The translations under genes were made by a program, and so were the position numbers. Below are positions 15,436 to 24,154 of a stretch of DNA of 64,000 bases, piece after piece. The DNA is taken from NCBI GenBank assembly GCA_044228245.1, contig JBGAVG010000003.1, positions 248,001-312,000 on the forward strand, given 5' to 3'. Below the pieces are notes generated by a model, which ran no database searches, was not told where the DNA came from, and was given only the letters and a program-made list of their open reading frames with translations. How positions within the stretch are numbered: position 1 is the first letter of the stretch; every line of letters starts with the position of its first letter. The DNA comes from Methylotenera_A sp044228245 (GTDB lineage: Bacteria > Pseudomonadota > Gammaproteobacteria > Burkholderiales > Methylophilaceae).

Positions 15436-17712
15436 TTAAACAGTTTCAGCTTCCGGTTTCGGTGTTTCATGCTTTTCAGCAAAAATCAGTTTGACCTGAT
15501 CTTTGTCGTCAATATCCACATGCACCGCTCCGCCATTGGCCAAGCGGCCAAATAGCAATTCATCAGCCAGGGCTTTGCGTATGGTATCCTGAATCAGGCG
15601 CGCCATTGGCCGTGCACCCATGCTCGGATCAAAGCCTTTCTTGCCCAGATACGCTTTAAGCGCATCGCTGAAGGTGACATCCACTTTCTTCTCGTGCAAC
15701 TGGTCTTCAAGCTGCATCAGGAACTTATCCACCACGCGGATAATGATGTCTTGCGACAACGCGCTAAACGATACGGTTGCATCCAGGCGGTTGCGGAATT
15801 CTGGCGAGAACAGGCGTTTAATATCTGCCTGCTCATCCCCCGCTTGTTTACTGGTGGTAAAGCCCATGCTGGTTTTAGACAGGCTTTCCGCGCCCGCATT
15901 GGTGGTCATGATAATCGTGACGTTGCGGAAATCTGCTTTGCGGCCATTATTGTCCGTCAGCGTGCCGTGATCCATCACTTGCAGCAGAATATTGAAAATA
16001 TCCGGGTGCGCTTTTTCAATCTCATCCAGCAGCAGCACGCAATATGGCTGCTTAGTGATTGCCTCGGTCAGCAAGCCACCCTGGTCAAACCCGACATAGC
16101 CGGGAGGCGCGCCAATCAGTCGGCTTACGGCATGGCGTTCCATGTATTCACTCATGTCGAAACGAATCAGCTCAATACCCATGATGTAGGCGAGTTGTTT
16201 GGCGACTTCTGTTTTCCCCACGCCTGTGGGGCCGCTGAACAGGAAGCTGCCAATCGGTTTGTTGCCATGCCCCAGGCCGCTGCGCGCCATTTTAATTGCG
16301 GATGCGAGCACTTCAATCGCCTTATCCTGCCCAAATACCACCGCTTTCAAATCGCGTTCCAATGTTTTAAGTACGGTACGGTCGTCGCTGGAGATATTTT
16401 TGGGCGGAATGCGCGCAATCTTGGCGATGATGTCTTCAATCTCCTTGTGGCCGATCACTTTCTTCTGTTTCGATTTTGGCAAGATGCGCTGGGCCGCGCC
16501 AGCTTCATCAATCACATCAATCGCTTTATCGGGCAAATGACGGTCATTGATGTATTTGGCGGAAAGTTCTGCTGCCGTAGAAAGTGCGCTGGCACTGTAT
16601 TTCACGCTGTGATGCTCTTCAAAGCGCGATTTCAGGCCTTTTAAGATATCGATTGTTTCGGCAACGCTTGGCTCTGCCACATCGATTTTCTGGAAGCGGC
16701 GTGAAAGTGCATGGTCTTTCTCGAAAATCCCACGGTATTCCTGGTAGGTGGTGGCGCCTATGCATTTGAGCGTGCCGTTTGAAAGCGCTGGTTTCAGCAG
16801 ATTGCTTGCATCCAGTGTGCCGCCGCTGGCTGCGCCCGCGCCAATCAAGGTATGAATTTCATCGATAAACAGGATTGCATCCGGTTTTTCGGCGAGCTGT
16901 TTCATCACCGCTTTCAGGCGTTGCTCAAAGTCGCCACGGTATTTGGTGCCCGCTAGTAATGCGCCCATGTCGAGCGAATAAACAGTCGCGTTTGCCAGTA
17001 CGTCGGGAATGTCCTTGCTTACAATGCGGCTTGCCAGACCTTCGGCAATCGCGGTTTTGCCCACGCCAGCTTCACCCACCAATAGCGGATTATTTTTGCG
17101 GCGGCGGCATAAGGTCTGGATGACACGCTCAAGCTCCGGCGCGCGGCCGATGAGCGGATCGATTTTGCCCGCAGCGACTTGCGCGTTCAGGTTGAGTGTA
17201 AAGTTTTCCAATGCCCCATTGGGAGCAGATTCTGTTTCAATATCAGTTTCGCTGCTATCGGTTTTGTTATCGCCTTCCGGAATTTTGGCTACACCATGTG
17301 AAATATAATTCACCACATCAAGCCGTGTAATGCCTTGCTGGTGCAGAAAAAATACCGCATGAGAATCTTTTTCGCCATAGATCGCAACAAGCACATTGGC
17401 ACCCGTCACCTCTTTCTTGCCAGAGGATTGCACATGCAGCATGGCGCGTTGAATGACGCGCTGGAAGCCCAATGTGGGCTGCGTATCAACTTCATCTTCG
17501 CCGCCTACGATGGGCGTGTGCTCTTCAATGTAGTGAATAAGTTCAGCGCGTAAAACATCGAATTTTGCTCCGCATGCACGCAACACTTCAGCCGCAGTCG
17601 GGTTGTCGATCATCGCCAGCAACAAATGCTCAACCGTGATGAGTTCATGGCGCTTTTGTCGCGCATCCATAAACGCCATGTGGAGGCTTACTTCTAATTC
17701 CTGAGCAATCAT
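15436..17712 (-). CDS. clpA: ATP-dependent Clp protease ATP-binding subunit ClpA
   Basis: A Hsp100 unfoldase that feeds substrates to ClpP. The 758 residues show the N-domain (about 1-145; binds ClpS), AAA+ module 1 with Walker A GEAGVGKTA (about 214) and Walker B FIDEIH, and AAA+ module 2 with Walker A GPTGVGKTE (about 493) and LLDEIEKAHPD, without the middle coiled coil of ClpB/ClpC. Start ATG 17712 has AAGGTG five bases upstream, supplied by the end of a repeat element. clpS lies upstream on the same strand, separated by that element. Confidence 0.97.
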   Translation of the reverse strand: MIAQELEVSLHMAFMDARQKRHELITVEHLLLAMIDNPTAAEVLRACGAKFDVLRAELIHYIEEHTPIVGGEDEVDTQPTLGFQRVIQRAMLHVQSSGKKEVTGANVLVAIYGEKDSHAVFFLHQQGITRLDVVNYISHGVAKIPEGDNKTDSSETDIETESAPNGALENFTLNLNAQVAAGKIDPLIGRAPELERVIQTLCRRRKNNPLLVGEAGVGKTAIAEGLASRIVSKDIPDVLANATVYSLDMGALLAGTKYRGDFEQRLKAVMKQLAEKPDAILFIDEIHTLIGAGAASGGTLDASNLLKPALSNGTLKCIGATTYQEYRGIFEKDHALSRRFQKIDVAEPSVAETIDILKGLKSRFEEHHSVKYSASALSTAAELSAKYINDRHLPDKAIDVIDEAGAAQRILPKSKQKKVIGHKEIEDIIAKIARIPPKNISSDDRTVLKTLERDLKAVVFGQDKAIEVLASAIKMARSGLGHGNKPIGSFLFSGPTGVGKTEVAKQLAYIMGIELIRFDMSEYMERHAVSRLIGAPPGYVGFDQGGLLTEAITKQPYCVLLLDEIEKAHPDIFNILLQVMDHGTLTDNNGRKADFRNVTIIMTTNAGAESLSKTSMGFTTSKQAGDEQADIKRLFSPEFRNRLDATVSFSALSQDIIIRVVDKFLMQLEDQLHEKKVDVTFSDALKAYLGKKGFDPSMGARPMARLIQDTIRKALADELLFGRLANGGAVHVDIDDKDQVKLIFAEKHETPKPEAETV

Positions 17713-17717
17713 AACAT

Positions 17718-17853
17718 CACCTTATAAATTCATTTTACGAGTTAATCGCATTGTTGCGTGCTCGCTCAATCCTTGCCTATAAACCATATATGTCTGCGTC
17801 TTTCGCTCCGCGGCTCCTTGCGCTTAATCTCGCAAAAAGAATTTCTGAAGGTG
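17718..17853. repeat. 136-bp inverted-repeat element, copy B
   Basis: A non-coding block between clpS and clpA. Its ends are extended inverted repeats: CACCTTATAAATTCATTTTA from the left, and from the right, inward, CACCTTCAGAAATTCTTTTT, both continuing into CGAG/TTAA/CGCA words. Length and ends match the block at 8694-8832. The leftmost AAGGTG (minus strand) is the ribosome-binding site of clpA. Confidence 0.65.
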
Positions 17854-17882
17854 ACTTTTAACATATTAAAACTAAATACCAA

Positions 17883-18194
17883 TTAAGCTGGCTCTACTAC
17901 ACACTGCAAAGGGTGTTGCGCTTCCCTGGCATGTATCATGACCTGATTCATCTTTGTTTCCGCGATATCCTGCGGATATACGCCGCACACCCCTACACCT
18001 TCTGTATGTACTTTGAGCATAATTTGCGTGGCTTGTTCACGGTTTTTATTAAAAAAACGTTGAATCGTTTCAACCACAAACTCCATAGGAGTGTAATCGT
18101 CATTTATCAGCAATACTTTAAACATATCGGGCAGTTTTGGTTTGACTGCGCTAGGCTTAAGTGCGGTATCGCCAGTGTGGTGCGTATTTGCCAT
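17883..18194 (-). CDS. clpS: Clp protease adaptor ClpS
   Basis: A 103-residue adaptor that binds N-end-rule substrates and hands them to ClpA. The core motifs are visible: PDMFKVLLINDDYTPMEFVV (about 22-41), which forms the N-degron pocket, a helix with NKNREQATQIMLKVHTEG, and GVCGVYPQDIAETK near the end. It precedes clpA on the same strand, the common operon order, but the 170-bp gap holds a repeat element. Confidence 0.96.
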   Translation of the reverse strand: MANTHHTGDTALKPSAVKPKLPDMFKVLLINDDYTPMEFVVETIQRFFNKNREQATQIMLKVHTEGVGVCGVYPQDIAETKMNQVMIHAREAQHPLQCVVEPA

Positions 18195-18287
18195 ATGCTT
18201 GTTTGCTAACTTACTAGTTTGTATTTTGAGCCAAACTGTAGAAAATTCAAGCCCAATTTTAAGAGGGGTTTTGCCGCCTGTTCGAAA

Positions 18288-19559
18288 TCAGGGAAATATT
18301 TTGACGCTTTTGACGATTCTGTCCTGAGTTTGCAAGATTTCCAGTCTGTGATCGCCGATTTTAAGACTGGTATTGGGTTCTGGGATATCTTCGAAATGTT
18401 CTAATATCAAACCGTTCAATGTGCGCGGGCCGTCCGTTGGCAACTGCAGGTTGAGCTTTTTATTCAAATCGCGCAGTGAGCTGCTGCCATCTACCAGCCA
18501 GCTGCCATCGACTTCCTGACGATAGCTTCCAATGCGGCTTGGCGATTGCGTGGTAAAGTCGCCGATGACTTCTTCCAGGATGTCTTCCAGCGTGATCAGG
18601 CCTTTAAATTCACCGTACTCATCCACCACCAGTGCGATACGCTCCTGGTTTTCCTGAAACTGCTGGATTTGCGTATAAAGCGGCGTGCCGGCTGGCACAA
18701 AATAAGGGTCTTCGATAATCTCCCGCAACGATTCTTTGGTCAACTCGTTATTTTGCAAGTGTGCGCGAATCTGGTTGATGACCTTGCGGATATGGATGAT
18801 GCCGATAATTTCTTCACTGTCGCCTGCGCGTACCGGCAGACGCGTATGGTGGCTAGTCGAAATACGCTGCAGGATATCGTCAATCGGCGCATCGAAATCA
18901 ATGACTTCAACCAAGGTGTGGGCGGTCATCACGTCATCTACCGTGATTTTTTCCAGCTCGAATAAGTTGAGCAGAATAGCGCGGTGTTTATTCGGCATGA
19001 AATGCCCGGCATCAGTCACAATGCTCCTGAGTTCATCCATGGTGAGTGATTGTGCGTTTTCGCTAAAGTTAATGTTGACTCTCAATAGCTTGAGTAAGCC
19101 TTTTACGAATAAATTAACAAACCAGACTGCGGGATACAGCAGTTTGAGCAGAGGGTAGAGGATGTAGCTGCAAAAAATACCGAGTTTTTCCGGATAAGCT
19201 GCGGCAATGACTTTGGGGGAGATTTCACTAAACACCAATATGGCAAAAGTGACCGCAAGCGTGCCTGTCATCAGTATCCATTCGCCTTCGCCGAACAATT
19301 CAACGGTGATAATGGTGACCAGAGTAGCCGAGGCGGCATTGGCAAAGTTGTTGCACAGCAAAATGACGCCCAGCAGCTTGTCGGTCTTTGCCAGAAGGGC
19401 GCTTGCCAGGCGCGCGCCGCGGTGTCCTTCTTTAACTAGGTGTCGTAGCCGGTAGCGGTTAAGCGACATCAGGCTGGTTTCAGCGATTGAGAAAAAGCCA
19501 GAAATGAGCAGCAGCAAAGCTAAAATAGCCAGTTGCCAAGCGATGGGAACATTATCCAA
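18288..19559 (-). CDS. CNNM/CorC-family membrane protein (HlyC/CorC transporter type)
   Basis: A 423-residue inner-membrane protein. Residues about 1-190 are the DUF21/CNNM transmembrane domain (three to four helices, with SGFFSIAETSLMSLNRYRL). Two CBS domains follow (about 205-330; DDVMTAHTLVEVIDFD and RIALVVDEYGEFKGLITLEDILEEVIGD), then a CorC_HlyC domain (about 345-423) with DGSWLVDGSSSLRDLN. Members of this family act in Mg2+/Co2+ efflux or sensing. The closest named type is YfjD/PaeA; I leave the symbol empty. It reads away from clpS, and a perfect palindrome separates it from secF. Confidence 0.88.
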   Translation of the reverse strand: MDNVPIAWQLAILALLLLISGFFSIAETSLMSLNRYRLRHLVKEGHRGARLASALLAKTDKLLGVILLCNNFANAASATLVTIITVELFGEGEWILMTGTLAVTFAILVFSEISPKVIAAAYPEKLGIFCSYILYPLLKLLYPAVWFVNLFVKGLLKLLRVNINFSENAQSLTMDELRSIVTDAGHFMPNKHRAILLNLFELEKITVDDVMTAHTLVEVIDFDAPIDDILQRISTSHHTRLPVRAGDSEEIIGIIHIRKVINQIRAHLQNNELTKESLREIIEDPYFVPAGTPLYTQIQQFQENQERIALVVDEYGEFKGLITLEDILEEVIGDFTTQSPSRIGSYRQEVDGSWLVDGSSSLRDLNKKLNLQLPTDGPRTLNGLILEHFEDIPEPNTSLKIGDHRLEILQTQDRIVKSVKIFP

Positions 19560-19612
19560 TGAGTGTTAAATCGTTGTTATGAATGAGGTAAGTTTACCTG
19601 CTAATCACTTTA

Positions 19613-19632
19613 TTAATCAAGCGCTTGATTAA
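19613..19632. repeat. 20-bp perfect palindrome between secF and the CorC-type gene
   Basis: TTAATCAAGCGCTTGATTAA is a perfect 20-bp palindrome, 7 bp past the secF stop codon. As RNA it could form an 8-bp stem with a 4-base loop, but no T-run follows on the minus strand, so a protein-binding site is at least as likely as a terminator. Confidence 0.6.
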
Positions 19633-19638
19633 AGCGAA

Positions 19639-20583
19639 TCACGGCATGGACTCTGCTTCTTTGCTAGCATCTTTTTTCTCAATATCGCCAATCAGGTTGG
19701 CACGATTGACGCCAAGCCACATGGCAATCGGGCAGGCGACCAGTACTGAAGAATAAATGCCGAACAAAATGCCGATAGTGAGTGCCAGTGCGAAGTTATG
19801 CAGCACCTCTCCACCGAATAACAGCATAGAGCCCACCATGGTTTGCGTCATCAAGTGTGTGATCACAGTGCGCGACATAGTGCGGGTGATGGCGTTATCA
19901 ATCACTTGTACGACACCCGCCTTGCGCATTTTGCGGAAATTTTCGCGCACCCTGTCGAATACCACGACAGATTCGTTGACGGAGTAGCCTAACACCGCCA
20001 GAATCGCAGCAAGCACGGTAAGGTTGAATTCCCACTGGAAGAAGGCGAAAAACCCCAAAATAATTATCACGTCATGCATGTTGGCGATAATCGCGGCAAC
20101 AGCAAAACGCCATTCAAAGCGGATTGCCAGATAAGCCATAATGCCTATGCAAACGAGTAGCAGTGCCAATCCGCCATTCGAGTAAAGCTCTTCACCTACC
20201 TGCGAGCCTACCGATTCCACTCGGCGCACTTCTGCTTGCGGGTCTGCAGCTTGCAGTGCTTTTGCCACGGTTTCAGAAAGTTGTGCAATCGACATTTCCT
20301 TCTTAAGTGGCAGGCGAATTAATACATCATGGCTGGTCCCGAAGTTCTGTACAGTGGCATCTTTTAAGCCAATGCTGTCCACCGCCTTGCGAATGCCTTC
20401 AATATTGGCAGCTTGCGGGTAATTCACCTCCATCACCGTGCCGCCAGTGAAATCTACGCCGTAATTTAAACCTTTGGTCGCTAAGAAAAACACTGCCAAA
20501 ACAAAAGTAATAAGAGAAATGGCCGTGGTTAGACGGCTATAGCTCATAAACGGGATGTCTTTCTTGATTCTAAATAATTCCAT
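19639..20583 (-). CDS. secF: Protein translocase subunit SecF
   Basis: A partner of SecD that uses the proton gradient to pull secreted proteins through SecYEG. The protein has 314 residues from ATG 20583 (MELFRIKKDIPF); a longer reading with an N-terminal extension overlaps secD and lacks SecF similarity. Six helices, a periplasmic domain with GVDFTGGTVMEV (about 43-54), and the conserved membrane block GYSVNESVVVFDRVRENFR (about 199-217) are visible. It is the last gene of the tgt-yajC-secD-secF series. Confidence 0.96.
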   Translation of the reverse strand: MELFRIKKDIPFMSYSRLTTAISLITFVLAVFFLATKGLNYGVDFTGGTVMEVNYPQAANIEGIRKAVDSIGLKDATVQNFGTSHDVLIRLPLKKEMSIAQLSETVAKALQAADPQAEVRRVESVGSQVGEELYSNGGLALLLVCIGIMAYLAIRFEWRFAVAAIIANMHDVIIILGFFAFFQWEFNLTVLAAILAVLGYSVNESVVVFDRVRENFRKMRKAGVVQVIDNAITRTMSRTVITHLMTQTMVGSMLLFGGEVLHNFALALTIGILFGIYSSVLVACPIAMWLGVNRANLIGDIEKKDASKEAESMP

Positions 20584-20614
20584 AATCTTTACTCGTTTGT
20601 ATTTGTTTGCAGCA

Positions 20615-22462
20615 TTAGCTTGGTTTGTAGATTTGTCCGATGGACAGTTTGGTAAGCTTGCGACGATAGCCATAAATTAGATTGACTATAGCGCGCGATA
20701 CCAAAACCGCGCTGAACATGGAGGTTAAAATGCCCAGAACGTGCACTACGGCAAACCCTTTGATGGGGCCGGTGCCGAACATGAACAGAGCCAGGCCGGC
20801 AATCAAGGTGGTGACGTTGGAATCGATAATCGTGTCGAAGGCGCGGTCATAACCCGCATGGATACTGGCTTGTGGCGTATTGCCATTGCGCAGTTCTTCG
20901 CGAACCCGCTCGTTAATCAGTACATTGGCGTCAATTGCCATGCCCAATGCCAAGGCAATCGCAGCCAGGCCGGGCAGGGTAAGCGTGGCTTGCAGCATGG
21001 ATAAAATTGCCACCAGCAACAGCAAATTGACCCCCAGAGCCAGCACAGAAACGCCGCCAAATACTAAGTAGTAAATCATCATCATGGCTGCAATGGCGGC
21101 AAAGCCCCACAGGGTAGAGTGCACGCCCCGCTTGATGTTTTCTTCACCCATGCTGGGGCCGACAGTGCGCTCCTCGATGATTTCCATCGGTGCAGCCAGT
21201 GCGCCGGCGCGCAACAGCAATGAAATATCAGTGGCTTCCTGCGCAGAGCTCATGCCGGAAATCTGCACATGGCCGCCGCCAATCTCTTCGTTGATCACCG
21301 GCGCGGTAATCACTTCGGTGCTGTTTTTCTCGATGAGCAGAATCGCCATGCGTTTGCCAACGTTATCGCGCGTCACATTTTTGAAAATGCCGGCGCCACG
21401 GCCGTCCAGCGTTACGTTCACCACTGCGCCGCCGGTTTGCTGATTGACGCCCGGGCCGGCATCGGTGATGCGGTCACCCGTCAGCACCACGCTTTTCTTG
21501 ACCAGAATCGGACGGCCTTCGCGATCTTTATACAGTTCGTCGCCGAAAGGTACCTGGCCCTTTTCGGCAGCTTCCAAAGTGGCAAGGTCTTTTTTGTCCT
21601 CATCCACCATGCGGATTTCCAGTGTGGCGGTGCGGCCCAGAATCTCTTTGGCCTTGGCGGTATCCTGCACGCCTGGCAATTGCACCACGATGCGGTCAAA
21701 GCCTTGTTGCTGCACGATCGGCTCGGCAACACCAAGTTCATTAATCCGGTTATGCAGTGTCTGCAGGTTTTGCTTGAGCGCAAACTCCTGAATTTTTAAC
21801 TTGGTGGCTTCGCCAATGGTGGCAATCAGCACGTGCTCTTTGCCGCTTTTAGCGCTGTTGTAGGTTAAATCCGGATAGTCTTTGCTCAGTATTTTCTGCG
21901 CTTTTTCAAGTTCGTCCTCGCTCTCAAATTTCACTTCTACTTTCTGGCCATCGCGTGCAATGCCAAAATAATTTATTTTTTCACGGCGCAACGCAGTACG
22001 GAAATCGCCAACACTGCTTTCAGCAGCCTTATCCAGCGCGGCTTTCATGTCAACTTGCAGCAGAAAGTGCACGCCGCCGCGCAAGTCCAGCCCCAGATAC
22101 ATGGGTTTCGCACCGATGCCTAATAACCAATTAGGCGTTTGTGACAATAAATTTAATGCGACCGTGTAATCCTTACCTAAATTGGCAATCAGCTTATCTT
22201 TGGCTTTGATTTGCTCTTCCGGACTCTCAAAGCGCACCTTCACACCGCTCGCATCTAAAAATATGCCGTTAAACTTAATGTTGGCAAGCTGTAATGTTGC
22301 TTCTACCTTTTTCAGCAGCTCAGGGTTGGCTTTCAGTGTTGCTTTTGCCGGACTGACTTGCACGGCCGGGGATTCGCCATAAAAATTGGGGATGGTATAT
22401 AACAGGCCAATTAAAATGACAACAGCAACAAGAATATACTTCCAGGTAGGGTAGCGGTTCAT
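20615..22462 (-). CDS. secD: Protein translocase subunit SecD
   Basis: A 615-residue inner-membrane protein with an N-terminal helix (about 8-27), a large periplasmic P1 region including LGLDLRGGVHFLLQVD (about 125-140), and five further helices in the C-terminal third with the RND-like block LALGMAIDANVLINERVREE. It works with SecF and YajC in protein export. It lies 31 bp before secF and 43 bp after yajC on the same strand. Confidence 0.97.
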   Translation of the reverse strand: MNRYPTWKYILVAVVILIGLLYTIPNFYGESPAVQVSPAKATLKANPELLKKVEATLQLANIKFNGIFLDASGVKVRFESPEEQIKAKDKLIANLGKDYTVALNLLSQTPNWLLGIGAKPMYLGLDLRGGVHFLLQVDMKAALDKAAESSVGDFRTALRREKINYFGIARDGQKVEVKFESEDELEKAQKILSKDYPDLTYNSAKSGKEHVLIATIGEATKLKIQEFALKQNLQTLHNRINELGVAEPIVQQQGFDRIVVQLPGVQDTAKAKEILGRTATLEIRMVDEDKKDLATLEAAEKGQVPFGDELYKDREGRPILVKKSVVLTGDRITDAGPGVNQQTGGAVVNVTLDGRGAGIFKNVTRDNVGKRMAILLIEKNSTEVITAPVINEEIGGGHVQISGMSSAQEATDISLLLRAGALAAPMEIIEERTVGPSMGEENIKRGVHSTLWGFAAIAAMMMIYYLVFGGVSVLALGVNLLLLVAILSMLQATLTLPGLAAIALALGMAIDANVLINERVREELRNGNTPQASIHAGYDRAFDTIIDSNVTTLIAGLALFMFGTGPIKGFAVVHVLGILTSMFSAVLVSRAIVNLIYGYRRKLTKLSIGQIYKPS

Positions 22463-22505
22463 AACGCGGCTCGATTAATGCTGAAAAATGAGTTAGATGG
22501 CTGTG

Positions 22506-22823
22506 CTAGATTGATTTTAAAGTGCCTGGCGGCAACAGGGTTTGCACGGAATGCTTTTGCACGTTGATTACCGTATTGGCGGTAATCTCGACGCTGACAA
22601 AGTTGTCGCCCACTTTAGTAACTTTGCCAATCACGCCGCCAGCGGTGGCGACTTCATCGCCTGCTTTAAGCGCATCAATCATGGCTTTGTGCTGTTTGGC
22701 CTGTTTCATTTGCGGGCGAATCAGCATGAAATAAAACAGAACAAAAATGATCACGATGGGCAAAAAGCTCATTAAATCACTGCCCGCAGCGGCTGGGGCG
22801 GCATATGCATTACTAATAAACAT
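22506..22823 (-). CDS. yajC: Preprotein translocase subunit YajC
   Basis: A 105-residue accessory subunit of the SecDF complex with one membrane helix (about 19-37, FLPIVIIFVLFYFMLIRPQM) and a short cytoplasmic domain containing LKAGDEVATAGGVIGKV, the YajC signature. AGGAA precedes the ATG. It lies between tgt and secD, the standard operon order. Confidence 0.96.
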   Translation of the reverse strand: MFISNAYAAPAAAGSDLMSFLPIVIIFVLFYFMLIRPQMKQAKQHKAMIDALKAGDEVATAGGVIGKVTKVGDNFVSVEITANTVINVQKHSVQTLLPPGTLKSI

Positions 22824-22888
22824 GGTTTAATTCCTAAATAAAATTTATTTTTAAATCAACGGCGAATTTTAACACAGAGTTATGCCGA

Positions 22889-24013
22889 TTATTGTTGTGA
22901 GCATTGCTGTGAGCTTAGTTGTGCACGTTTCGTTGCAAATTCCTGGGTAAACGAGGCAAAAGTGCCTGCTTCAATCGCACTGCGCATGCCTTGCATTAAA
23001 AATTGATAATAATGCAGGTTGTGGATGGTGTTGAGGCGCGCGCCCAGAATCTCGCCCACTTTGTGCAAATGGTGCAGATAGGCACGGGTAAAGTTGCGGC
23101 AGGTGTAGCAGCTGCAATCGGCATCCAGCGGGCGCGTATCATTTTTATAGCCGGCGTTTTTGATTTTAACATCGCCATATTGTGTGAACAGCCAGCCGTT
23201 GCGTGCGTTGCGGGTGGGCATCACGCAATCGAACATATCGATGCCCTGAGTCACCGCATCCACCAGGTCTTCCGGCGTGCCTACGCCCATTAAATAACGC
23301 GGTTTGTTTTGCGGCATTTTGGGGGCTGTGTGCGTCAAAATACGCAGCATGTCTTCTTTCGGTTCACCTACGGACAAGCCGCCGATCGCGTAGCCGTCGA
23401 AATCAATGCCGGTTAACCCGTTCAGCGAAATATCACGCAAATCTTCATACATGCCGCCCTGGATGATGCCAAATAAAGCATTGTTATTGCCTTGATGTGC
23501 ATCTTTGCTACGTTTTGCCCAACGCAACGAAAGCTGCATCGAGTCGTTGGCTTGTTTGTGTGTGGCGGGGTAGGGTGTGCATTCGTCAAAAATCATCACG
23601 ATGTCAGAATTCAATACCTTTTGAATGCGCATGGATTCTTCGGGTGTTAAAAAACAGCTGTCGCCGTTAATGGGCGAGCGGAACTTCACGCCTTCTTCGC
23701 TGATTTTTCTTAAGTCGCCCAGGCTCCATACCTGAAAGCCGCCAGAATCGGTAAGGATGGGCTTATCCCAGCCCATAAACTTGTGCAGGCCGCCATGTGC
23801 AGCAATTACGTCCAAACCCGGGCGCAGCCATAAATGAAAGGTATTGCCCAGCACGATATGCGCGTTAATTTCGGTGAGTTCGAGTGGCGACATGGCTTTT
23901 ACCGTGCCGTAGGTGCCAACCGGCATGAATGCTGGGGTTTCTACCGTACCGTGCGCAAGCGTCAGTGTGCCGCGGCGGGCGAGGCCATCTATTTTGTGTA
24001 ATGTAAATTGCAT
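22889..24013 (-). CDS. tgt: tRNA-guanine transglycosylase (queuine/preQ1)
   Basis: This enzyme exchanges guanine-34 of GUN-anticodon tRNAs for preQ1. The TIM-barrel protein has 374 residues from ATG 24013; an upstream TTG would add three residues. Catalytic DSGGFQVWSLG (about 90-100) and the nucleophile region IDMFDCVMPTRNARNG (about 262-277) are clear, and the zinc site is formed by CSCYTC plus a histidine in AYLHHL. It heads the sec accessory operon, as in many proteobacteria, and is divergent from pssA. Confidence 0.96.
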   Translation of the reverse strand: MQFTLHKIDGLARRGTLTLAHGTVETPAFMPVGTYGTVKAMSPLELTEINAHIVLGNTFHLWLRPGLDVIAAHGGLHKFMGWDKPILTDSGGFQVWSLGDLRKISEEGVKFRSPINGDSCFLTPEESMRIQKVLNSDIVMIFDECTPYPATHKQANDSMQLSLRWAKRSKDAHQGNNNALFGIIQGGMYEDLRDISLNGLTGIDFDGYAIGGLSVGEPKEDMLRILTHTAPKMPQNKPRYLMGVGTPEDLVDAVTQGIDMFDCVMPTRNARNGWLFTQYGDVKIKNAGYKNDTRPLDADCSCYTCRNFTRAYLHHLHKVGEILGARLNTIHNLHYYQFLMQGMRSAIEAGTFASFTQEFATKRAQLSSQQCSQQ

Positions 24014-24055
24014 GATAATCAACTAATGAATTAGCCGCGATATTATCATATCGGC

Positions 24056-24119
24056 TTTGCTATACTTTAGACTTTGTTAAGCATTTATCTTGGTAATTTG
24101 GGGCGTTTTGCTATACTTA
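24056..24119. promoter_or_regulatory. Direct repeats with TATACT boxes between tgt and pssA
   Basis: The 141-bp divergent region holds two copies of TTTGCTATACTT (24057-24068 and 24107-24118), 50 bp apart. The second TATACT has TTGGTA 16 bases upstream and is a fair sigma-70 promoter for pssA. The first copy may be a second start site or a binding repeat. Confidence 0.4.
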
Positions 24120-24154
24120 AGCTAATCTGTTAAATCAATTAACCGCACAAACTT

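Noticed and set aside
15694..16644. A 316-codon plus-strand open frame opposite clpA.
   Set aside because: It lies wholly within the clpA coding region, has no ribosome-binding site or recognisable domain, and its composition (His, Ala, Gln, Arg-rich) is that of a codon-bias shadow.
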